Source: Apus apus (lineage: Eukaryota > Chordata > Aves > Apodiformes > Apodidae). From it: DNA of 64,000 nucleotides. Below are positions 12,901 to 22,661 of this stretch, in pieces. A program made the position numbers and the translations under genes. The DNA lies in contig NC_067295.1 in the NCBI RefSeq assembly GCF_020740795.1, forward strand, positions 434,001 through 498,000, written 5' to 3'. The notes under the pieces are model-generated. The model was given only the letters and a program-made list of their open reading frames with translations, was not told the DNA's origin and searched no databases. Position 1 is the stretch's first letter. Every line of letters starts with the position of its first letter.

Positions 12901-13566
12901 AGTGTCTTTCTGCTTCAAGCTTATTGAACAGGGTGAATTTTTATGGACATCTTTTTCATCTCCTCATCTCTATTCATCTGAGTGTCTCCAGAGCACACGT
13001 GCTTGGAGGGGCACAAACCCAGGGGACATCGAACCAGGACTGGTCTGAGGGAAGAAGAGAACTGCCCATTCTTTCCATTGGGCACTCACTAGTGCACTGT
13101 TTCCAGAGCCAGTGTCCTCTGCAGTGACATTCCCAGGAAGGGACAGTGGGGCTGGCTGTAGGGCACACAGTGAACACCTGGCAGGTCCCTGTCCCCTGTC
13201 CCAAACCTTCCCTCCCACACAACCACACAAGCTGTCTGCCAAGCAAGTCAATGCGAATCAATCAATGTTCGTGCCCTCTCAATAACTCTGTTACATCCTC
13301 AAGGACAGATCTAAACCACCCGAACGGGCCTGAAGCAGATGCTTTACTGCCAGGAGAGCAGGCACGCAGGAGATTGTAAATCATGTAACATTAATATTGT
13401 CACTGACAATGAAAATCGCTGTGTCTCTGCACCTGCCTGTGAGGAGTGGCCTTCAGATGTGCTTGATAAGCACCTGAGCCCCCGCAGCCGGGGTGGCTGA
13501 GGGAGATGGAGGTGGTGGGGGCAAGGGCAGGCAGCGTGGGGGGCCAGGGGGACTGTGCCAGTTGCA
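9951..13566. other. Intergenic, no gene seen
   Basis: Mixed DNA with an A-run at 9965-9975, AT-rich segments near 10230-10480, 10940-11130 and 11750-11960, and GC-rich segments elsewhere. Open frames up to 193 codons (12321-12902) are present but show no family resemblance and are matched by equally long frames on the other strand. Nothing else recognised. Confidence 0.5.
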
Positions 13567-13620
13567 GGAATCGTTCTGGTTGGAAAAGACCTTTAAGATC
13601 ATCGAGTCTAAAAGCTCATG
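13567..13620 (-). repeat. CR1 LINE 3'-end fragment
   Basis: The stretch reads 'aatcgttctggttggaaaag' followed by 'acctttaagatcatcgagtc', which is the reverse complement of a CR1 3' terminus. It is very short. The match stops at a 17-base tandem duplication covering 13604-13637, so the fragment was altered after insertion. Confidence 0.75.
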
Positions 13621-13637
13621 GAGTCCAAAAGCTCATC
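13604..13637. repeat. 17-bp tandem duplication at edge of CR1
   Basis: The segment 13604-13620 is repeated at 13621-13637 with two mismatches (the sixth base and the last base). It begins inside the CR1 'gagtc' segment, so it is a local duplication rather than a target-site duplication of the insertion. Confidence 0.7.
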
Positions 13638-14460
13638 AGGTGCTTCCAGGGACTTGGGGGGCAAGCTGCAATCCCCTGGGGAACAGAAACAAAAACTTCT
13701 CTGACATTAGTGAAGGAGCAGAGAGCCTTTGCCCCATGGCACACCATCCTGTGCTGGTGGGGGTGGCTGGACCTGGGCTCAGGGGTGCAGAGGTGGGATA
13801 AAGCATTCAAGATGATGGTGGAGTGGAGGAGCCAGCACCTGGCAGAGGCTGCCTGGACCCAGGAGCCCTTCCCGGCCCGCAACTGAGCCCACCACGGCAG
13901 CACTGCTGGCTCCCAGCGCTCCCCTTAGTCCCCAGGGTCACACCAAGCCCTCTTGCCATTGGGATTCAGCCCAGGACAGCATCACTTTGGCATTCCTTGG
14001 ATGTGCAAGATGCTGTTAGAGCTGTGGCTCCAGAGCTGGCCCAGCGGGACCGAAAGGTCAGAAGACATTCTGTCGCTTGTAAATAAATAATAATAAATTA
14101 CCATGTTTGAGCACATTCAGGAGTGCCTCTGCGCGCAGAAACATCAGGCTGGATTAGTGCAGAGCAGTGAGGTGGGGACAGGAGGGTGCCCCTGCCTCCC
14201 GCCCGCGGCGAAGGGCACGTCCCGCGGTGGTAGCAGCCATGCCAAGATGTCACTGCCGGGCTGTGGGGCGGCCCCGGCGGGGCTGGGGATGCAGAGTGAG
14301 CCCCACAGGGCTGTGCCACATCCCCATCAGCATCCCCCACGAGAGAGGCCCGGCAGGGAGATGAGCCCTCCGCTGCTGCCAACGTGGATTTTCTCCCTCA
14401 GCCCAGGGCTGCCTCGGCCCTGGCAGCTGCTCCTGCCATCAGGTCTGTCTGTTCGGGGCC
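13638..14460. other. Intergenic, no gene seen
   Basis: GC-rich DNA with overlapping chance open frames on both strands and a small AT patch with AATAA repeats at about 14080-14100. I recognise no gene, RNA or repeat. Confidence 0.5.
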
Positions 14461-14880
14461 TATATGAACATTCATATGGAAAAGATCTGCTCCTTTGAGT
14501 CATTTTTCATTAGTTGCAATACTACTGAGCAAAGCAGAGCTGGTTTCATAAATTAAAATGGGTTGCAGTTCAATACAGAATACTTCATTTGCAGCCAAGT
14601 TAAATAAGAGAATTGACATAAATATAATGCCATTATTTTTGCTACTTTCATAATGCCTTTATGAGGAAGATAACCATCCACATGAATGCTTTATCCCACA
14701 GCATCTCTGCATCATTTCTGGATTTAACTCTTTTGAGAAGTATCAGAAGAATGGATACATTTAATTAAGTGTCTTATTTTAGAAGTCAATTTTATGATGA
14801 TCAGGAAGCAGTATCTTTAATTTCCAGTCACAGAAACGGTTTTATTTTCATCTCCAGACTGTTGTAGTTTTACAGATGCT
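14461..14880. other. AT-rich block, candidate conserved non-coding element
   Basis: About 420 bases are strongly AT-rich and repeat-free, with no open frame of note. They carry several ATTA cores, a 'catttaattaagtg' stretch and a 'cattcatatgg' segment. The sharp boundary with GC-rich flanks suggests constraint. Assignment as an enhancer is inference only. Confidence 0.35.
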
Positions 14881-17800
14881 TTCTTGAACAGAGTCACATG
14901 TGTGCCCTGCAGGAGAAGCTGGTAGATCTGAGTGTCCCCTCACAGGCCCAGGCAGAAGGCTCCCAGGGTCCCAGGCATGCAGGACACCCCTCAGTTCCCA
15001 GCCTGGCACAGCCCTGGCCCAGCAGAAGTTCTCCTTCCCTTCCAATGGCCAAGGCTGGGCCTGCAGCAGCGGGGAGGAGCAGCGAGGGCAGCGCTGGCAC
15101 CCGGAGCTGTGCCAGAGTGGCCAGGCAAGCAGAGCCGTTTGCTGGGACGGGCAGAACGTCACCCCAGGCTGGGGTCCTTTTGCCCACCAGTGGGTCTCAG
15201 CGGGCTGGGATGCAGCACCAAGACTGTAGGGCAGCACCACAGAGCTGGCACTTGGCTTCATGACTCGTTACACTTACTGCAGCTTTTCTGCCTTTCTGCT
15301 GCCTTTACAATCTGTTCTCTAGTGCTCCAGTGCAGTAATTACCTGCTGTGCCCCAGCCCACCTGCACCAGCTTCCTTCATTACCAGTGACTTCTAATCAG
15401 CACAGAATTAATTGCAGGTTTGCTGGGAGAAAGGTGAGCTTGATAAAGCACATTTCTAAGGAAACTGTTGAATTTATGTTGCTCTCAGCAAATGTTTCAT
15501 GTGGGGACCAGGAGAGATGTAAAGGGACAGAGAGGTGCCAAGGCAATGCAGGGACACAGGGGACAGAGAGCAAAGGGAATCTCAAGCTGTACCTTGGGTG
15601 CAGGCAGGGAGGGGGGGCAGCCCTAGCCCCTTCCCCAGCTCCAGCCCCTTCCCCAGCCTCCCTGGCTGAGGCTGCTCCAGGCTCTTCCGTGCAGGCTCCA
15701 CTCTGGGGAGGGGGTTTGCTGTGTGCATGATAAACCCCTGCTCACTTACCCAATCTCGCTTCAGTCTTAAAATACAGAGTACAAAGAGAGAGAACGAAAT
15801 CCCTGAAACTGGACTAAAACCCTTCTGAAATGTCTGGTGCCAGAGCAGATGGAATCGGCTCCTGTCGGGAGGTGCCTTTGCAGGCACATTCCCTGGATTT
15901 GCTTTTACACCAGCAGCTATTTTAGACTTGCAGTGCTGCTTCCCTGCGAGCGGCCAGTAAAAATATCCTCCTGGAAGTGACAGGATTCTTACCTCTGTAC
16001 TTAGAGCCAAGCTTAAGTCTTGAGTGCTCAGTGCCTTCAGCTCCTGGGGGTGGGCATTCCTCCTGTGGCCACAGAAGCCCCTGACCTTGGGGATGGTGGT
16101 GGCACTTCCACAAAGGCTGCTCAGCCTGCACCATGTACTGGCCCTGCTCCCCTTGGTGTTTCTGGCCACGCTGCCCCAGCCCTGGCACCCCCACCCCCAG
16201 GACACCCCCAGCACCACAGCATGGGCAGGGTGCTCCAGCCTCACACGCTGACCAGGCAAGAGGCACCCACAGCCCGCACCAGCTCCAGTGCAGGAGCTGC
16301 ATTGGGGGGGTGGGCAGCAGCCCCATGGCCTGGGGGGGGTCACGGTGGGAGCAGGGCTGCGGGCTGGCTCAGCCCAGCAGCACTGGAAGGAAATTATCCC
16401 ATCTCATGGGGTGGGAACCAACTGGTGCTCACTGGCTGCCTCTGCCCTCCCTGGCATTTTAATGCCACGGCTTTTCATCTCAAGGCTGAGAAGCTACATT
16501 TTTAAATATAGAATATTAGGGGTTTATGACAAAATCAAACAACACTTGCTGGAGAATTGATTCTGCTCCTTGTTTCCCTCCCAGCTGGTGCCACAGTATT
16601 ACTCCTCCGTGAGCGATATTTCAGTCCTGCAGCAGCACAAGGTTTGGTTTTCAGGATGCTCTCATGGCTAGCTTTTCAGCATGAGGAATAGCAGCCCAGC
16701 TGCCAATGGGAGGATAAAAAGTCCCTCTAAAATTCTACCAGCAGATCCATACTCCATTTCTGGTGATGTGAAAAGAACTGCACAATTGATTGGCTCTAAA
16801 GTCCAAATTTGTGAGTTGCAGAAAGTTGCTGGCTCCAAAGTCGCTTCAATTCCCCATGTGTCCCAGAGGTGCTGTTAGTTCTGGGGAAGCTGAAACTGCC
16901 GAGCAAGCCCCTCTCCTGCTCACCCACCTGCCTGGAACTGGTCTGTGCCTCAGTGTGCTCACGTAGTCCAACTGCCAGGGAATGGATCCCTGCCCCGCAA
17001 CAGGGCAGCTGCTGCCTTTGGTTATGCAAGAGCAGATGAAGAATCCCAATCTTCCTCTTAGTTATTCCTTCCCTACTTTCTCCCTGATTGCTCAGTACAA
17101 AAGCTTCGAGCCATCTTTAAACCAAAGTGCTTCACAAATGACAAATAACATGAAAATAGGCTTCATAACCAGGAATAATGAAAGAAATCATTCACTTTGA
17201 TATCAGGAGACGGTCTGTGTTAAAGGAGCCCTTCAGCCTGAATAGCAGAAAGCACATTGCAATTTTCATATACTTACTGGGATAAAACATGTGACTCACG
17301 GATGCTGCAGCTGTCATTTCACACTGGTCTTTGCACTTTGGTTCTGAATTGCACAGGTTATCTTGACACTAGCTGATAAATTTTAAATCACCTCTTTTGC
17401 TGTATGTGAGAAGGGGCAGGGAGAGCATCTCTGAATGCAAATGTTAATGACATTTTTAAGTCCTTGCCAGAGAGTGGGAACAGCCTTGAGGAGGGTGCTC
17501 AGATCTGTGTCCCCAGCTCTGTGACCCTCCTGCCTCAGCAGTCACCTCATGCCCTGGGAACAGCGTGAGAGCCTGGCTGTCCTGTCCATGCAGACCCCCA
17601 CTCTGCCTTCCCACCCCCTGCCCCCTGCTCCTCACCTACCCACCATGGACCAACACAGGAATCTTGGTGTCACTAAGCAAATATCTGAGCAAAACCTGAT
17701 AATTTCCCAAAGCTTTTATCTCGACAGCTATGAAGATAATGACTAAAAATAGGTGGGCCCATACCTACTGGCAATTAAAACATTGTTTTGATTCCATCAT

Positions 17801-20800
17801 GGTTTAGTGCACAGAGGGCTCTGCTGGGAGTTAGATTAGCTTGATGTGGTAAATTTACTCATCAAAATATGTATACAAAATGGGGCAACTTGTTAAAACA
17901 CCAGAGAGCAGGTGCCTGCAGAGCTGCCCATCAGATGTGCCCCTGTAGAGGGAGGTGGGTGCTGCTGGCACCCCAGAGTGGGGCTCGGCAGCTGGGGCAT
18001 GGAGATGGCTCGTGCCCTGGCTCCCGAGGGCAGGTGAACCATGGCCAGCAGGGCTCTGCACCAGCACGGGGCTCACAGCACCCCTGGGCAGTGCCCTGCT
18101 GCCCAAAATCCCTTCTGCGAGATCCCCCTCCTGCTCTGACCAGGGCAGCTGCAGCATCAGGGCCTTCCCTCCACCTGGGTGATGCTTTTGTCCTTCTCCC
18201 CTTTCTTCCTCAGTTCAGACAGAACAGCTCAGGGTTCAGAGAGGAGCTTGCCCCAAAGAGGTTCAAGTCTTAGGAAAATCTCCATTGCAAACAGATTAAT
18301 TAATCTAATCAGACTGGTCTCTCTAGAGGAATTGGATTAGAGCTTTTTGGATAAGGATTGTATTAAGCTGATAAGAGAAGTTACAAATGCAATGAGATGC
18401 TGATTTATTGCAAAGAGAGGACTTGACAATTCTCACAGGTTCATGATCTCATCCTTAGGGCTGCAGGTTGCTGCTGAGCAAATAAAACAGCAACGTGCTC
18501 TGAAGTTTCCTTTGACACTGCAGGGCCAGAGCTGCCCCAGCAGCCCCACAACCAGCGCTGTGGAAAACCCAACTTTGGGGATCTTCACACAGCAGCTGCC
18601 CACACCCAGGGCAAAGGGTGGCTCACGGGAGCATTTGAGGCTGTTGGTCACCCTGCTGTTAGGTCAGAGAGCTCTGCAAGGGTCGTGATGCCCTCAGGAA
18701 GACCACAGGGACACAGAGGGGCTGCAAAGTGTTTAACTACCCTGAGACACTGACTGCTCTTTCTTACTGGTTGCAGCTCAGTCCCATGAGGGCAAAGGCT
18801 GATGTACCAATAAGGACAGCCAAGATTTGATTTTTTAAAATTTATTACCAGGACATGAGCATATTTGGAGGAAGGTTTTATCTGAAGATAGAGAATTCTG
18901 CTCCTTGCCTAGATCACATTTTAAGTGCCAGGAGAGACTTCTCTGCTCTCGTCCTGTGTGAATGCAAAGCACCATCTGTTTCCTCTTGTACCACAAGCCT
19001 TGGCATGCAAAGAGTTACCAGGTGCTTCAGTGTCTGTCTGTACTCTGAGACAGAAAAGTCCCCAAGACAATTAAGGCAGCACATCCCTTACAGTGTGTCC
19101 ATTAAGGGACTGTCCACAGGACAGCAGACATCTATCCCACATTTAATCAAGTGTCATGGGCAGCGTTGACCCACATACAGTACGTTTCAACATCCAAGTG
19201 CAGCCCACTGCCTGTGGGATCTAGTGCCAGTTCACAGCTTCCCTCTGTGCCAAGATGGTGGCACCAGGACTTGCTCTGGCTCTTTGGGATGAATAGGAAC
19301 AATTCCAAGGTCCTTGTGGCCCAAGCAGGGGACAGTATAGATGCCCCATGGCATGAGCAGCTGGATTCACAGTGTGCCCTGAGTCAAGGCATGGTCCTGG
19401 CTGTTAGAGGAGGAATGGTGAGTGCATACAGAAACCAGGTCACCTCATCCTTCAGCACCTGGTGACTGGTGGATGGAAAGGGATGGGCCAGGAGGTCTCC
19501 TCAGCAAGTGGTGCATGGAGCGGGCAGGAGCTCATCAGCAGAGCAAGGTTCCCAAGTGCAGTGCTGGCCTTCATTAGGTGCTCAGGAAGCCATGGCACAA
19601 CAGCTTTGTCAGCAGCCGTTTTGCCTGCCTCTGGATTTCCCTACAAAGCTGTTGCTTTTCTTGCTGCAGTTCCCTCAGCATCACTTCAGGAGCCTGACTC
19701 AATGTCTCTACACAGCTACACTTGTCCTTTGCTCAGCTCTGTGCTGCCACCACAGCAAAAATATGACTAGAGTGCTCAGAGCAGCAGCCACATGGGGAAG
19801 CACCGTCGGTCACAGTTACAGGGTGCTTAACGAAGTGTAATGAAATGGCAGGTGCAGGCATAGTGCTTCCTGGGGCCCACCTGTAACAGGAGGGGCCATG
19901 GATGCTAATCCTGCAGCCCTGCTCCCCAGCTGCCCTAGTAGCAGGCCTGGCTCTGCTGGGGCTGGGGTCCCTCGTCAGGCCCAGCTCCCCACGGCTCAGG
20001 GGGAATGCTCAGACCTGCCGAGGAAGCCCCACAGTGTCCGTCCTCCTCCCTCCTTTGCCCTGTCCAGCCTTCTGCACAAAATCTGGCAATGGAGGAGGCT
20101 GGCTGCACACATCTCCTCCTCCAGAGCCTGGTCTGGGCTGTCTGTGCCCACACAAGGATCACCCACACAAGGATCACCCACACGGAGCCTGCCGTGGTTT
20201 GCCTTGCAGGAAACACAGCAGATCCTCCTCTTTTCTGAGCCTCCCAGCTCCCCTCCAATCCCATTCCAGAGCTGACTGTGAGGCCTGGGACAAGGCTGAG
20301 GAGCCACTGGCACCACGAGGAGCAGAGGGGATTCCTGTAATTGCTGCTCTGCAGCACCTCAAGTTTGGAGGTTAATTCATCTGGGAAGGGGTCTTTGGAG
20401 CAGACAGCAAGCACACCCACTCACCACCACCTGCCTTGCCAGCTACTGCCTCCTGCCTCAGGAGAGGAGAATGAAAAGTTCAAGGAGTGAATTCCTCAGC
20501 TGGAGGAAAGGCAGAAACAAACACAACTTGAACTATCACAGCAGGCACATCGTTGCCTGCTGCTCGGGAATCAAACAAGCAAGCAGGCAAGCAGCTGATC
20601 TTAAATACACGCAGCCACTCCCCAGCAGCTGACTGGGGCATCCAGAGAGGTGGAGCTGCCCCTGGCTGAGGACCAGCCTTTGTTTCTCTACTGCTGGCAC
20701 CACACAGAGCATGAGACAGCAGACAGAAAGCCAAGCTCCTGCCCAGGGTCAAGGCAAAGCCTTTCCCAAGCAAGTAGTGTTCCTGCTGCTGCTGCTCAGA

Positions 20801-21193
20801 CACAGCAACAGTGGGAGCCTGAGACTCAGCTCCAGAGGGGGTGGCAGCTCCAGACCCCTCGTGCTGCTCCCTGCCACCAACGTCCTGCCCAGGGCCAGGG
20901 AGCTCCCCAGCTGCCGGGCTTTGAGAGCATCCATCCCTCCCTGGGCATGCTACAGTACCTTCGCTGTGGCAGCGAAGTGCCACACAAACTTATAGAGCCC
21001 AGAAAATAAAGTTGCTTTTCTTTTGCTCCTTCGGGCAGAGGGTGATAAAAGTAGATGTGGTTGCTACCCAGGTTTGCTCCACATGAGTGTATGGGGCCCG
21101 TGTACCCAGGCAGTGCGACGGGCACTGAAGACTCCACCATGCTCCATCATGCTGACATGGCAGCAGCACACAGCCTGCAGGGGGAACCGGTCC
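14881..21193. other. Intergenic, no gene seen
   Basis: Mixed-composition DNA. AT-rich patches occur near 16470-16560, 17040-17460, 17690-17880 and 18280-18430. A 15-bp unit (cccacacaaggatca) is tandemly repeated 2.5 times at 20147-20183. Open frames up to 253 codons (15582-16343, minus strand) are present, but they are Gly/Ala/Pro-rich and overlap equally long frames on the other strand. I recognise no gene. Confidence 0.5.
20147..20183. repeat. 15-bp tandem repeat, 2.5 copies
   Basis: The unit cccacacaaggatca occurs at 20147-20161 and 20162-20176, followed by a partial third copy to 20183. The two full copies are identical. No function is suggested. Confidence 0.8.
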
Positions 21194-21408
21194 AGGGGAG
21201 ATTTAGATGGGATATTAGGAAAAAATCCTTCACCAAAAGGGTTGTCAGGCCTTGGCACAGGCTGCCCAGGGCAGTGGTGGAGTGCCCAACCCTGAAGGGA
21301 TTTCAAAGCCACGTAGATGTGGTGCTCAGGAACATGGGTTAGTGGTGGCCTTGGCAGGGCTGGTGATGATCTTAAAGGTTTTTTTCCAACCAAAATGATT
21401 CTATGAGT
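21194..21408 (+). repeat. CR1 LINE 3' end (plus orientation)
   Basis: This is a good CR1 3' end in element orientation. It contains 'gggatattaggaaaaaat', 'ccttcaccaaaagggttgtc', 'ggctgcccagggcagtggtg' and 'catgggttagtggtgg', then 'ttccaaccaaaatgattcta' and the terminal 'tgag' remnant. The order and spacing match the 3' UTR of avian CR1. It has no coding sequence left. It lies directly upstream of the CpG island at 21560-22030. Confidence 0.92.
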
Positions 21409-21559
21409 GTATGGCTGCCCGGTGAGCCCCATGCAGAGCTGGGAAGGAGGCGATCAGAGAGAGCTGGGCTGCAAATTCCCGCCTGGACGGAAAAGGCTGG
21501 TGAGGGAGAGAGGAGGCTGTCTTCCTCCAGCCAGGCTCCCTCCGCAGCAGACGGGCTCC

Positions 21560-22030
21560 CGCTCACAGAGCTGCAGGAAAAGCAACTGCCAACTCTCCCC
21601 CTCGAGGCAGGTGCCGGCCCTGCAGCAGCAGCGGCTCGGCGGGCGCAGGCAGCGTTGTGCGGGCAGAGAGCACACTCTGCCGAGCGCGGCCGGACGCAGC
21701 CGGGCGGCAGGCGGGAGAGGGGAGCGGGGCTCCCGTGCTGCAGGAGCGGGGCCCGCCCTGTCCCGGCAGCGTGTGCCCAGCCCGTGTCCCGGCGGTGGGC
21801 ACACGGCAGCTCTGCGGACCCCGGCGCTGCGTCCTCCCGCGCCCGCCCCTGTCCCGGGCGCCCCGGCCGTGCCCGCAGCGGCCGCCAGGGGCCGGTGCCG
21901 GCCGGGAAAGCCCCGCCGGGCCGGGCCGGGCGGGGGCGGGGGCCGGTCTCGGTTCTGGAGGTGAGGGCAGAGCCCCTCGGGCCGCGCTGCCCACCCCACG
22001 GTCGCAGGCGGAATCCGCAGCCACTCGAGT
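21560..22030 (+). promoter_or_regulatory. CpG island with consensus splice donor; possible unannotated promoter and first exon
   Basis: This is the densest CpG cluster outside the HS3ST2 promoter, with many GGCGGG/CCGCCC boxes of Sp1 type. On the plus strand it ends in a consensus donor, GGAG|GTGAGG, with the exon-side end at 21960. This is the same arrangement as at HS3ST2 exon 1. A CTCF-like core, GCCGCCAGGGGCCGG, lies at 21881-21895. No TATA box is obvious and no recognisable protein is encoded: open frames run on both strands (for example 257 codons plus, 239 minus) and look compositional. It could start a non-coding transcript, or it could be an orphan CpG island. Transcription is inference. 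Confidence 0.45.
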
Positions 22031-22164
22031 TCGGCAAAACCGGCCAGGCCCGGTTACTCTGGTCCAGGCCGGCTGAATTCGTGGCCCTCAACTTCTGCTG
22101 CTGGCCTCTTCTTGAGGAACTTCCTCAGTCAAACTGTTTGCCTCTTCCAGCTGCCGTTAAAACC

Positions 22165-22428
22165 CTTCTAGGATGAGGGGCAAAAGACAAAAACTGGGAC
22201 ACAGGAAGTTCTACCTCAACGTGAAGAAAAAGTTACTATAAGGGTGACAGAGCCCTGGGACAGGCTGCCCAGAGAGGTTCTGGAGTCTCCTTCTCTGTAG
22301 ACTTCCAAGACCTGTCTGGACATGTTTCTGTGAAGTGCCCTGGGTGATCCTGCTCTGCCCAGGGGGTTGGACACTTTTATCTCCAGAGGTCCCTTGCAAA
22401 CCGTACCCTTCTATGATTCTACGATCCC
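22165..22428 (+). repeat. CR1 LINE 3' end (plus orientation)
   Basis: The copy contains 'caggaagttctacctcaacg' (CR1 has a similar 'gaagttctacctgaacatga' stretch), 'agggtgacagagccctggga', 'caggctgcccagagaggttc', 'ggagtctccttctctg' and 'ctccagaggtccctt', ending in 'ttctatgattctacgatc'. This is the 3' UTR and tail of a CR1 subfamily different from the copy at 21194. With that copy it brackets the CpG island, both in the same orientation. Confidence 0.93.
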
Positions 22429-22528
22429 AGCATTTCCCTCTGTGCCACTACCTAGGAGAGGGAGTTCTGCTTTTCTCTTCTTGTCCTTCCTTTCAGCCTC
22501 CCCCCTGCCTGTAGCACATTCCCAGCCC

Positions 22529-22536
22529 TATAAATA
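22529..22536 (+). promoter_or_regulatory. Strong TATA box (TATAAATA)
   Basis: TATAAATA is embedded in a GC-rich context (gccc before, cccgcggc after), which is the usual setting of a functional TATA box. An initiation site would fall near 22558-22562. A consensus donor, GTGAGT, lies at 22656-22661, which would give a first exon of about 95 bases with no ATG in it. The box lies about 100 bases after the CR1 end. No product is recognised and transcription has not been shown. Confidence 0.4.
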
Positions 22537-22661
22537 CCCGCGGCTCCGGAGGAGAGCTCTGTGCCGTGCCTCCCGGCTGCCTGCCCCGCAGCCTCGCACG
22601 TCTCACCACCTTCATTCTCAGCATAAACCCTTTAAATCACACCTCGTCTAGAAGCGTGAGT

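Noticed and set aside
15582..16343. 253-codon minus-strand frame
   Set aside because: Low-complexity, no recognised motif, and overlapped by open frames on the opposite strand.
21403..22176. 257-codon plus-strand frame (and 239-codon minus frame) in the 21.6-22.0 kb CpG island
   Set aside because: Both strands are open over the same stretch and the products are low-complexity. The plus frame also starts at the tail of a CR1 element. The island may be a promoter, but a protein is not supported.
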